From JBPRGH01 sp051418055 (lineage in GTDB: Bacteria > Bacteroidota > Bacteroidia > Cytophagales > Cyclobacteriaceae), in assembly GCA_051418055.1 (NCBI GenBank), contig JBPRGH010000072.1, positions 62,001 through 126,000 on the forward strand: 64,000 nt of DNA, read 5' to 3'. The notes below the pieces were generated by a model. That model did not search any database. It was not told the origin of the DNA and saw nothing but the letters and a program-made list of their open reading frames with translations. Positions 9,071 to 16,669 of the stretch are shown piece by piece (the stretch's first letter is position 1; each line of letters starts with the position of its first letter). A program made the position numbers and the translations under genes.

Positions 9071-10357
9071 ATGGAGCTGTTACTCGATTTTTTCTCCTTT
9101 AGTGATCCAAATGTACGGTTTGTAACCTTTGGCAGCGTTATACTTACAGCGACAGCTGCCACGGTAGGCACATTTACCTTCCTGAGAAAAAAAGCACTTG
9201 TCGGGGATGCTGTGGCACATGCTGTTTTACCAGGAATATGCCTTGCTTTCATTTTAAGCGGCACCAAAAACCCTCTCTACCTGATCATAGGTGCTTTTGT
9301 TACCGGATGGCTGGCGCTCGTGATCATTGACTATATTTCCGGCAAATCCAGAATAAAAGAGGATACGGCAATCGGACTTGTACTGGCGGTTTTCTTTGGA
9401 ATAGGCATTTTTATGCTTACTATCATTCAAAAAACAGGTGGTGCTGCACAAACAGGCCTGGACCAGTTCCTTTTTGGTAAAGCAGCTTCGCTCGTCGGAG
9501 AAGACCTGATCAGCTTTGGTATTGTAGCTTTTCTGCTGCTGCTGGCACTTCTGATCTTTTTTAAAGAATTCACCATACTCTCCTTTGATGAAGAATATGC
9601 GAAGGTAATTGGTTTGCCGGTGCGTCGTCTTGAGCTGGTATTAACCACTTTGACTGTAATGGCTGTAGTCATAGGCATTCAGGCCGTTGGTGTTGTATTA
9701 ATGGCCGCCATGCTCATCACCCCTGCCGCAGCTGCCCGCTTCTGGACTGATAAACTTATTGTAATGATAATCCTTGCCGCTGTTTTTGGTGCCATAAGCG
9801 GAGTATTCGGTGCTTTTATCAGCTATGCTGCCCCTGCCATGCCTACAGGACCGTGGATTGTGCTGGTAGTTTCATTTATAGCTTTCGTATCTTTTCTTGT
9901 AGCCCCGAAAAAAGGTATCCTTTACAGAATGTTTAAGCGATACAGGTTCCAAAAAAGGATGAATGAAGAAAACCTGCTTAAATCGCTTTACCACCTTGGA
10001 GAAGGTGATCAGGATTTTTATGCACCAAGGATAAAAAATGAAGTCCTGGATAAACGCTTCTTCACCACGCAGCAGTTTCAAAATGGCATTAGAAATTTAA
10101 AGCAGCAGGGATACCTGAAACAGAAAAACAATAAAATAAAATTAACAAAAGAAGGAAAAGACAAAGGAAGAAGGATTGTACGCCTGCACAGGCTTTGGGA
10201 GCTGTACCTCACCAAATACCTGCGCATTGCTCCGGACCATGTGCATGAGGATGCCGAAACAATCGAGCATATCCTTACACCTGAAATGGAGAAAAGACTG
10301 GAGACACTGCTGGATAAACCTGAGGTGGATCCGCATCAGACGAAAATTCCTTATTAG
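9071..10357 (+). CDS. metal ABC permease fused to a C-terminal DtxR-like domain
   Basis: Residues 1-285 form an ABC-3 permease with about eight or nine membrane segments (start FSDPNVRFVTFGSVILTATAA; GDAVAHAVLPGICLAF coupling region). Residues about 297-428 resemble a DtxR winged helix plus dimerisation domain: NLLKSLYHLGEGDQDFY, then RLHRLWELYLTKYLRI and AETIEHILTPEMEKRL, ending at PEVDPHQTKIPY, the point where the FeoA-like domain begins in the neighbouring regulator. The His and E-x-x-E-H metal ligands are retained. The domain may sense cytosolic metal and gate transport; DNA binding by a membrane protein seems less likely. There is no frameshift at the junction. Confidence 0.9.
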   Translation: MELLLDFFSFSDPNVRFVTFGSVILTATAATVGTFTFLRKKALVGDAVAHAVLPGICLAFILSGTKNPLYLIIGAFVTGWLALVIIDYISGKSRIKEDTAIGLVLAVFFGIGIFMLTIIQKTGGAAQTGLDQFLFGKAASLVGEDLISFGIVAFLLLLALLIFFKEFTILSFDEEYAKVIGLPVRRLELVLTTLTVMAVVIGIQAVGVVLMAAMLITPAAAARFWTDKLIVMIILAAVFGAISGVFGAFISYAAPAMPTGPWIVLVVSFIAFVSFLVAPKKGILYRMFKRYRFQKRMNEENLLKSLYHLGEGDQDFYAPRIKNEVLDKRFFTTQQFQNGIRNLKQQGYLKQKNNKIKLTKEGKDKGRRIVRLHRLWELYLTKYLRIAPDHVHEDAETIEHILTPEMEKRLETLLDKPEVDPHQTKIPY

Positions 10358-10475
10358 GAGCTAAGGGCAAAGAGCGTGGAGCTAAGAGCATAGAGCGTGG
10401 AGCTAAGAGCGTGGAGCTAAGAGCGAAGAGCCAAGGGCAAAGAGCAAAGAGTTAAGAATTAAGAGTAAAGGGCAA
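10358..10475. repeat. low-complexity GAGCTAAGAGC/AAAGAGC repeat, left arm of an insertion
   Basis: About ten degenerate purine-rich units of the type gagctaagagc, gcaaagagc and gtggagc follow directly on the permease stop codon. The 18-mer at 10435-10452 (gggcaaagagcaaagagt) recurs perfectly inverted at 10951-10968. The pair brackets the four-helix-bundle gene. Confidence 0.8.
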
Positions 10476-10529
10476 AAGTGATTGAATGAAACTATGGAAA
10501 ATTTATTTTAACTATATAAACCTAAACCA

Positions 10530-10892
10530 ATGAGAACAGTAACATTTCGATTTATGGACCTTCATATCTGGCAGCGAGCAATTGAGCTTTCCGATCAATT
10601 GTTTGATATTGCAGATGAGTTAGAACAAGAAAAATTATATCGTTTTGCCGAGCAATTACGTGGGGCTGTATTAAGCATTTCTAACAATATATCAGAGGGT
10701 TCAGGATCAGATTCTAATAAAGATTTTGCGAAATTTCTAAATTACTCCAGGAGATCTTTGTTTGAGGTGGTCAATATTGTCATTATTCTCAATAGAAGAA
10801 AAAAAATAAGTAATAGTAAAAAAGATTCTTATATTCTTGAGTTGGATGAATTAAGCAGAATGATAATAAGCTTTAAAAGATCATTAAAATAA
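10530..10892 (+). CDS. four-helix-bundle protein (S23/bAvd-like, rRNA IVS-protein family)
   Basis: A 120-residue, all-helical protein. FMDLHIWQRAIELSDQLFDIA, FAEQLRGAVLSISNNISEGSGS and FLNYSRRSLFEVVNIVIIL match the four-helix-bundle family named after proteins encoded in 23S rRNA intervening sequences, and related to the Avd accessory protein of diversity-generating retroelements. No reverse transcriptase or variable region is nearby. It sits alone between two permease genes, bracketed by inverted repeats. It is probably a stand-alone mobile cassette rather than part of the transporter. Molecular function is unknown. Confidence 0.85.
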   Translation: MRTVTFRFMDLHIWQRAIELSDQLFDIADELEQEKLYRFAEQLRGAVLSISNNISEGSGSDSNKDFAKFLNYSRRSLFEVVNIVIILNRRKKISNSKKDSYILELDELSRMIISFKRSLK

Positions 10893-10950
10893 AATATTTA
10901 TGAGTGAAGAGGGTAAAGCATAGGTGTTAGTGTAGAATTTTTGTTAATCT

Positions 10951-10980
10951 ACTCTTTGCTCTTTGCCCTCTGCTCTATGC
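10951..10980. repeat. inverted low-complexity repeat, right arm
   Basis: The segment actctttgctctttgccc at 10951-10968 is the exact reverse complement of 10435-10452, and the CTCTATGC tail also mirrors the gcatagagc unit of the left arm. It ends 9 bp before the second permease ATG. It is the right boundary of the four-helix-bundle insertion. Confidence 0.8.
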
Positions 10981-10989
10981 TAAAATACA

Positions 10990-11901
10990 ATGGACGCTTT
11001 TCAAATTATATTAGCCGGTAGTTTTGTAGCCATAGCCTGTGGGTTATTGGGCTGTTATCTTATTTTAAGAAAAATGGCTATGATCGGCGATGCAATTTCT
11101 CATGCGGTACTGCCGGGGATAGTGATAGCTTTTCTTATAAGTGGCTCACGGGATACCGGATGGATGCTTGTGGGAGCGGGATTTGTGGGTATTTTCACGA
11201 CTTTCCTTATTGAATTCCTGCACAGGAAAGGGAATTTGCAATCAGATGCCTCTATTGGTGTTGTTTTTACAAGCTTATTTGCCCTTGGTGTTATCCTGAT
11301 CAGCGCGTTTGCCGGCCAGATAGACCTTGACCAGGAGTGTGTGCTTTATGGTGAGATCGCTTATGTGCCGTTGGATCTTTGGATCACTGATACCGGAGTG
11401 ATCATTGGGCCACGAATAATTATTATAACAGGGATTGCTCTACTCCTTGTCCTTATTTTCATTATAGTCGGGTACAAAGAGCTTCTTATCACTACCTTTG
11501 ACCCCGCTTTTGCCGCTGCCACAGGAATTAATGCGGTACTGTGGCATTACCTGTTAATGGGAGCTGTATCTTTTACCACTGTAGCTTCATTTGAGGCAGT
11601 TGGCGCCATACTGGTCGTTGCTTTTTTAATTGCACCTCCTGCTACCGCTTACCTGCTGACAGAGGATTTTAAAAAGATGCTGATTATTACTACTATATTA
11701 GGAGTTGCTATATCCATCAGTGGGTATTTTATTGCCGCTTGGGTTGATGCCTCAATTGCAGGCGCTATGGCTATGATGGCAGGTGTCTTTTTCGGCCTTG
11801 CCTTTATCTTCTCTCCTACGCATGGAATGATTAAAAGGAAACCAGCCGGGACGACTTCTACGGCTGAATATCAGATTTCCGCCCCCGGTAAAGAAGCTTA
11901 A
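10990..11901 (+). CDS. second Mn/Zn ABC transporter permease
   Basis: A 303-residue ABC-3 family permease with about eight hydrophobic segments. GDAISHAVLPGIVIAF is the conserved coupling stretch, and the C-terminal half carries FEAVGAILVVAFLIAPPATAYL. Unlike the permease at 9071 it has no regulatory domain. It would pair with that permease to form the membrane channel of the importer. It is now separated from the rest of the operon by the four-helix-bundle insertion. Its last 44 bp overlap, tail to tail, the 3' end of the OmpA-family gene on the other strand. Confidence 0.92.
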   Translation: MDAFQIILAGSFVAIACGLLGCYLILRKMAMIGDAISHAVLPGIVIAFLISGSRDTGWMLVGAGFVGIFTTFLIEFLHRKGNLQSDASIGVVFTSLFALGVILISAFAGQIDLDQECVLYGEIAYVPLDLWITDTGVIIGPRIIIITGIALLLVLIFIIVGYKELLITTFDPAFAAATGINAVLWHYLLMGAVSFTTVASFEAVGAILVVAFLIAPPATAYLLTEDFKKMLIITTILGVAISISGYFIAAWVDASIAGAMAMMAGVFFGLAFIFSPTHGMIKRKPAGTTSTAEYQISAPGKEA

Positions 11902-13603
11902 TATCCGCACGGCGGTTCATTTCTTTTTCTTCGTAATGATCGCTGGAGCCAAATCCGCGAGCTATTATCTGATCTTCCCTGACTCCATTATTTATAAGAA
12001 AATCTTTTACAGCCAGCGCTCTTTTTTGGCTTAGCTCAATATTATACCGTGGATTACCATCTATGGAGGAGTACCCTGAAATATCAATAACGATTTCCCG
12101 GTACTGATCAGCTAGATTCATTATGCTATCCATTAAGGGAAGGAAATCTTTGCGAATGGTATAGTTATCCACATCAAAATAAATGGACTCTACGGAATTA
12201 AATATAGCTTCCGAAAGCTGTGGTTTTCGAGTAACAGGTTCATCCTCTACACTGGCAGTGATCTGTGGCTCCGGCTTAAAATTATACTCACGTGCCTCAT
12301 CGTGCAGCTTTATAAGAAAAATATCGGTATGCCCTTTACCTTCTTCCCGAATAGACGCATAATAAGCCTTTTTTCCATCCCTGGTAGCGGTAAAATAAAT
12401 CTCATCATCAGGGGTATTTACAGGATAGCCTAAATTTTCCGGCTCCCCCCACTCTCTTTTGGTACTGTCATAAACACTTTTAAAAATATCAAAGCCACCA
12501 TATCCTTTTTGTCCACTGCTGCTAAAGAATAAGGTTTTTCCGTCATGCAGCAAAAAAGGGCTATCCTCATCGTATTTTGTATTGATCTTTGGCCCCAGGC
12601 TTTTTGTTTTGTACCAGTTCCCTTTCTCATCCTTTGAAACCATATAAAGGTCCATCCCCCCTACTCCTCCCGGCCGGTCGCTGCTGTAGATGATCACATC
12701 CGGATCAGAAGTTTCGGTGATCGAACGCTCAGCAAAGGTGGTGGAATTGATCCTGCTGCTCATTCTTTCCGGCTCAGTCCACTGTCCGTTAATAAAGTCA
12801 CTATAATACAAGTCCCCTCTGTTCTCATCCTTATACAGGTACAGCCGTTTTTCATTAAATGACAGGCTTATATTCGCATCGTGATAAGTGGTATTAATGG
12901 GCGCTCCTATGTTTTTGGCCTTTGTCCACTCGCCATTTACTTTTTCCGAATAAAAGATATCCTCAAAATAAAAATTATCACGGTCCACATCGGCGCTCAT
13001 ATTTCCCTCCTGCCGGCGGCTGGTGAAGATCAGCAAAGTTTCATCCTCACTGATTACAGGAGCATAATCCGGCCACTCTGAGTTTATTTCATTTCCCAAT
13101 GCATGTATAGAATAACGGCTCGGCCTCCCCACTATCTCCATCCCGTTTTTACTCTCCCGGATCCTTCGCTCTACTACCCCGATCGGCACTTTATCCTTCC
13201 CGCGGTAGGTACCGTTTGCCATATATTTTCTCTTATATGCCTCATAATATTCCAGCGCCTTTTCAAAATCAAGCCCATAGTGATAGGCCCTTCCTATATA
13301 GTAATCGATATCAAAACGAAAGCTGCTTTTAATCCTTTTTACACGTAAAAAATACGGCAAAGCCTGATCTTTATTAATGGTTTCAATAAACAGCAGCCCT
13401 GCCATCCAGTTTGCCCGGAGATGATTGGTATCAATTTCTGCTGCCAGAATATATAACTCCTTCGCAATCTCAATAGCTTCTTTCTGCTCAGCATAAATAA
13501 GATCTGCCTGCTGAAGGTATTCTGTAGCCAATTGTGTAGGATCCTGTCCTTTTAATACAGAATAGAAAAATAACAGGATAAAAAATAGCGAAGAACGCCT
13601 CAT
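11858..13603 (-). CDS. OmpA-family protein with TPR and PD40 beta-propeller
   Basis: A 581-residue envelope protein. A signal peptide (about 1-19) is followed by TPR-like helices (about 25-150), PD40/WD40-like propeller repeats (about 160-425; LIFTSRRQEGN, IIYSSDRPGGVGGMDLY, LFFSSSGQKGYGGFDIF), and a C-terminal OmpA peptidoglycan-binding domain (about 455-575; ISGYSSIDGNPRYNIELSQKRALAVKDFL). This architecture is common in Bacteroidota, and some relatives act in gliding or type IX secretion (PorE-like). A specific role is not shown here. It lacks an obvious PorP/SprF partner in the window. Confidence 0.9.
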   Translation of the reverse strand: MRRSSLFFILLFFYSVLKGQDPTQLATEYLQQADLIYAEQKEAIEIAKELYILAAEIDTNHLRANWMAGLLFIETINKDQALPYFLRVKRIKSSFRFDIDYYIGRAYHYGLDFEKALEYYEAYKRKYMANGTYRGKDKVPIGVVERRIRESKNGMEIVGRPSRYSIHALGNEINSEWPDYAPVISEDETLLIFTSRRQEGNMSADVDRDNFYFEDIFYSEKVNGEWTKAKNIGAPINTTYHDANISLSFNEKRLYLYKDENRGDLYYSDFINGQWTEPERMSSRINSTTFAERSITETSDPDVIIYSSDRPGGVGGMDLYMVSKDEKGNWYKTKSLGPKINTKYDEDSPFLLHDGKTLFFSSSGQKGYGGFDIFKSVYDSTKREWGEPENLGYPVNTPDDEIYFTATRDGKKAYYASIREEGKGHTDIFLIKLHDEAREYNFKPEPQITASVEDEPVTRKPQLSEAIFNSVESIYFDVDNYTIRKDFLPLMDSIMNLADQYREIVIDISGYSSIDGNPRYNIELSQKRALAVKDFLINNGVREDQIIARGFGSSDHYEEKEMNRRADIKLLYRGRKSDIQP

Positions 13604-13828
13604 GAGATAAACTTAAAAAATAAATGCTAATTTAAATTCAATATAATAAATTTTAAGAAGAATTGCGGTCGAAGAACTAAAAATGGTTCAATGTTAGATA
13701 GGAAAGTAAGAATATGAAATTACAACTTAACATAAACCTAAAATGTATTGGAGGTTTTTAGTAAGAAAAGCCATTTTGTAATGTTCATGAATTTATAGTA
13801 TAATAATCATGTTTTAATTTAAATTTGA

Positions 13829-14059
13829 ATGATGACTCGTAAAGCAATTATAGATAAGACAATAGAAATTTTGCATCGTTTACCTGACGCTGAGCTTGAT
13901 CAGGTGTATAAATTCACTGATTTTTTACGTAAGCAAATTGATGATGAAATTATAATAAAGGGATCCGCAGAATTGATGAAAAATTCTAACTCTTTGAATT
14001 TTCTTAACGATGAAGAGGAGCTTTACACCAGAGCAGACCTTAAAGAAAAATTTAAGTGA
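13829..14059 (+). CDS. probable antitoxin of a type II toxin-antitoxin pair
   Basis: A 76-residue, mostly helical, charged protein (KAIIDKTIEILHRLPDAELDQVYKFTDFLRKQ). Small helical proteins of this kind precede PemK/MazF-like toxins in Bacteroidota. The disordered acidic tail (FLNDEEELYTRADLKEKFK) would be the toxin-binding part. Its stop overlaps the downstream GTG start (GTGA). ATGs at 13829 and 13832 are both possible starts. No DNA-binding fold is certain by eye. Confidence 0.65.
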   Translation: MMTRKAIIDKTIEILHRLPDAELDQVYKFTDFLRKQIDDEIIIKGSAELMKNSNSLNFLNDEEELYTRADLKEKFK

Positions 14060-14391
14060 AGCAGGGAGATATAATATTAATACCTTTTCCTTTTACCGAT
14101 CTCGCTGGTAATAAACTAAGACCGGCATTAACTCTGATAGTAACAGAATTTGATATTACAGTGAACTTCTTAACAACTCAGGTAAAATGGAAAAGTAAAT
14201 CAGATGTTTTATTAATACCTGATAAATATAATGGCCTTAAAAAGCCATCTTTAGTCAGGACCTCTAAGTTAGCAACCATTGATCGTTCCCTGGCCATTGG
14301 TAAAATTGGTTCAATCTCTGAGGAAAATTATAATGATGTGATTAATAATTTATTTGAGCTCCTAAAAAAAGAAAAGGCAGAAAATGATTAA
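14056..14391 (+). CDS. PemK/MazF-family endoribonuclease toxin
   Basis: A 111-residue toxin with a GTG start. KQGDIILIPFPFTDLAGNKLRPALTL is the classic MazF opening, with the conserved Arg of KLRPAL. LVRTSKLATIDRSLAIGKIGSI is the second conserved region, carrying a catalytic Ser/Thr. MazF-like toxins cut single-stranded mRNA; the recognition sequence cannot be predicted. It overlaps the antitoxin by 4 bp and mnmE by 8 bp, so the pair is translationally wired into an essential-type tRNA modification gene. Confidence 0.88.
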   Translation: MKQGDIILIPFPFTDLAGNKLRPALTLIVTEFDITVNFLTTQVKWKSKSDVLLIPDKYNGLKKPSLVRTSKLATIDRSLAIGKIGSISEENYNDVINNLFELLKKEKAEND

Positions 14392-15751
14392 TAATGACAC
14401 GATAGTAGCCCCCGCTACTCCATCCGGTGTTGGCGCTCTTTCGGTCATACGGATGAGCGGACCGGAATCTATTTCAATTACCAACCGCATATTTAAAGGT
14501 GCTGATCTTACAAAAGCTAATTCACACACTCTTCATTTCGGAACGATTCGTAAAGATGGCCGTGTGGTTGATGAGGTGCTGGTTTCCGTTTTTAAAGCGC
14601 CCCACTCTTTTACAAAAGAAGATGCTACAGAGATCTCCTGCCATGGCAGCCCCTTTATTGTTGAGCAGATAATCAAAGTGTTTATTGATGCAGGAGCCCG
14701 TCCTGCCCGTGCCGGTGAATTTACCCAGCGGGCCTTCCTTAACGGACGATTTGACCTTGCCCAGGCCGAAGCTGTTGCCGACCTGATCAATGCAGATAGT
14801 GAAGCCAGCCATAAAGCCGCCATTCAGCAGATGCGTGGTGGCTTTTCACTAAGGATAGCAGAGCTGCGCGAGAAACTGGTGCATTTTGCCTCCATGATAG
14901 AGCTGGAGCTTGATTTCAGCGAAGAGGATGTGGAATTTGCAGATCGTCAACAGCTGGTGAACCTTGTAAGCGAATTAATGAATGTTATAAACCAGCTCCT
15001 TGAAAGCTTTGATTTTGGCAATGTGATTAAAAAAGGTGTGGCAACTGTTATTGCCGGAAAGCCCAATGCCGGTAAATCTACCCTGCTGAATGCCCTGCTG
15101 AATGAAGAAAAAGCAATTGTCAGCGATATCCCAGGAACGACCAGGGATTTTATAGAAGATGAGGTTAAGATCGGTGGTATCTCCTTCCGTTTTGTAGACA
15201 CAGCCGGTTTAAGGGAAGCAACGGATACTATCGAAAAGATTGGCGTGCAGCGTACCAAAGAGCAGCTGAAAAAAGCAGCAATGGTCATTCATTTGATAGA
15301 CCTTAGCACCGCCACACTGGAGGAAATAGAAACCGAGCGGAAGCTACTGAGGGAAGAGCCAGTTCCTGTGGTTACAGTAGCCAACAAAACTGACAAAGCA
15401 CAAAAGGAGATCCTTGATGAGCTAAAGAAAGATGAAAGTATCTTATTTATCTCTGCAGCTCAAAAGGAAAACCTCGAACAGCTAAGAGAGCGATTGTTAA
15501 ATGCCGTAAAGACAGGTGAGCTAAAGCCCGGCGAAGATACCATCGTCACCAATATCCGCCATTACGACAACCTGATGAAAACCAGGAATGCCCTTCAGGA
15601 TGTGCTAAATGGTATTGATAATGACGTTACAGGAGACTTCTTAGCCATGGACATCCGCCAGGCACTGCACTTCCTTGGCGAGATCACCGGCCAGATCACT
15701 ACTGATGATTTGTTGGAGAATATATTTAGTAAGTTTTGTATTGGAAAGTAA
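14384..15751 (+). CDS. mnmE: tRNA uridine-5-carboxymethylaminomethyl modification GTPase
   Basis: With MnmG this GTPase installs the cmnm5 group on wobble U34 of tRNAs. At 455 residues it has normal length: an N-terminal tetrahydrofolate-binding domain (DTIVAPATPSGVGALSVIRMSG), a helical domain interrupted by a G domain with GKPNAGKST (G1), DIPGTTRDF (G2), DTAGL (G3) and NKTD (G4), and the invariant C-terminal FCIGK with its catalytic cysteine. The start overlaps the MazF-like toxin gene by 8 bp. No mnmG is in the window. Confidence 0.97.
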   Translation: MINNDTIVAPATPSGVGALSVIRMSGPESISITNRIFKGADLTKANSHTLHFGTIRKDGRVVDEVLVSVFKAPHSFTKEDATEISCHGSPFIVEQIIKVFIDAGARPARAGEFTQRAFLNGRFDLAQAEAVADLINADSEASHKAAIQQMRGGFSLRIAELREKLVHFASMIELELDFSEEDVEFADRQQLVNLVSELMNVINQLLESFDFGNVIKKGVATVIAGKPNAGKSTLLNALLNEEKAIVSDIPGTTRDFIEDEVKIGGISFRFVDTAGLREATDTIEKIGVQRTKEQLKKAAMVIHLIDLSTATLEEIETERKLLREEPVPVVTVANKTDKAQKEILDELKKDESILFISAAQKENLEQLRERLLNAVKTGELKPGEDTIVTNIRHYDNLMKTRNALQDVLNGIDNDVTGDFLAMDIRQALHFLGEITGQITTDDLLENIFSKFCIGK

Positions 15752-15792
15752 TATTCTTTCTTTTGATGATTTTTTAAAATCAAATTACCGCC

Positions 15793-15850
15793 TAAATAGT
15801 GTAAACGATGTCCTTTTAAATTTATAAACGATGTCCCCTTTACCGTACCC
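15793..15850. repeat. TAAACGATGTCC element, copy 1 (possible IS-end remnant)
   Basis: Contains two direct copies of taaacgatgtcc, then tttaccgtacc. A close copy with the same order and orientation lies at 21841-21903. Both abut attC-like sequence at the two ends of the cassette-like array. The TGTAAACGATGTCC motif reminds me of IS481-type ends, but no transposase is present. Confidence 0.6.
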
Positions 15851-15851
15851 A

Positions 15852-15884
15852 ATTGTTGCCAACGCTATTGTTAGCGGTAGTTAG
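15852..15884 (-). repeat. short attC-like site E (collapsed)
   Basis: Read on the minus strand just after the archaemetzincin stop: CGCTAACAATAGCGTTGG. It begins with the yTAACAATA start shared by sites B, C and D and passes straight to the AGCGTTRG end, lacking the roughly 100-bp middle. It may be a deletion derivative marking the left end of the array. Confidence 0.4.
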
Positions 15885-15891
15885 TTATGAT

Positions 15892-16518
15892 TCAATTATA
15901 CTTAAACTTGTTTGGTAGTGCATTAGAGCAGCTATCACAAAATACTTTTGATTTTATAAAATTATCTGGAATTGGAAATGATGAAGTCATTATACATAAA
16001 GTATCCGAACAATGTTCAATCCCATAAAGATGTCCTAATTCATGTCTGACAACTTTAACTAATAAAGTATGGTAATTTATGTCGTATTTTAATGCATCTC
16101 TAATTATTTGTTCATTTGAAATAATAGTGCTTGTTCCATTAAGTTTACTGAATCCTCTTATAGTATTTTCGCTTGAAACGTTAGGTGTCAGTCCAAAAGG
16201 AATATCTGTTATACCAATAATCTTCACTTTAGTTTCAGTAGCAAAACTGCTAAGAAAATCTAAAACGGTATTTTTGAAAGGATTGATTGTATTCTCAAAG
16301 GCTATTATCTGATAAGGATCGACAATTCTATCTAATATTTTTACATTACACTTACAAAAACTACTAATGGTATCTTTAATTATACCGATATCACGATCTG
16401 AAATTCCCCCTAAAGGTAAAATCAGTATTGGCACGTCTTTAAATTTTAAAGGTTGTTTATTTGGAGAGGGGAAGCCTATTAAAAGGGTAACACAAATGTA
16501 TAATGATTTTAATATCAT
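15892..16518 (-). CDS. secreted archaemetzincin-like zinc protease (M54)
   Basis: A 208-residue protein with a hydrophobic N-terminus (ILKSLYICVTLLIGFPS). It carries the archaemetzincin signature: HELGHLYGIEHC with three zinc histidines and a catalytic Glu, then four residues to CIM (Met-turn) and a further CDSC pair near residue 195. That fits the family pattern of HExxHxxGxxHC, CxM and CxxC, with one residue less before the last pair than the usual spacing. Archaemetzincins are normally cytosolic, so the apparent export signal is unusual. It is the last gene of the cassette-like array. Substrate unknown. Confidence 0.85.
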   Translation of the reverse strand: MILKSLYICVTLLIGFPSPNKQPLKFKDVPILILPLGGISDRDIGIIKDTISSFCKCNVKILDRIVDPYQIIAFENTINPFKNTVLDFLSSFATETKVKIIGITDIPFGLTPNVSSENTIRGFSKLNGTSTIISNEQIIRDALKYDINYHTLLVKVVRHELGHLYGIEHCSDTLCIMTSSFPIPDNFIKSKVFCDSCSNALPNKFKYN

Positions 16519-16542
16519 GAATTAAAACTATTGATTATAATT

Positions 16543-16669
16543 GCCGCTAACGCTCAATGTAAGCTCAGTACCGCTGCCAAGCAGGAGTCATTTCCCCCGT
16601 AGCCCCTAAATAGAACCACAACTAAGATAACCCAGTGGAAGCGGTATCGAGTATATACATTGTTAGAGC
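16543..16669 (-). repeat. attC-like site D
   Basis: A 127-bp imperfect dyad. The arms are GCTAACGCTCAATGTA...CAGTACCGCT (16546-16575) and AGCGGTATCGAGTATATACATTGTTAGAGC (16640-16669). The right arm contains the TAA stop of the upstream gene, and the left arm ends 25 nt before the next gene start. Read on the minus strand it runs from TCTAACAATG to GAGCGTTAGC, an AAC...GTT polarity as in integron attC sites, with unpaired extra bases in one arm. Confidence 0.6.

Noticed and set aside
10358..10475. Possible CRISPR or regulatory iterons
   Set aside because: Repeats are degenerate, without spacers, and mirrored on the other side of one gene; insertion-flank is a better reading.
10530..10892. Diversity-generating retroelement
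   Set aside because: Only an Avd-like four-helix protein is present; no reverse transcriptase, template or variable repeat.
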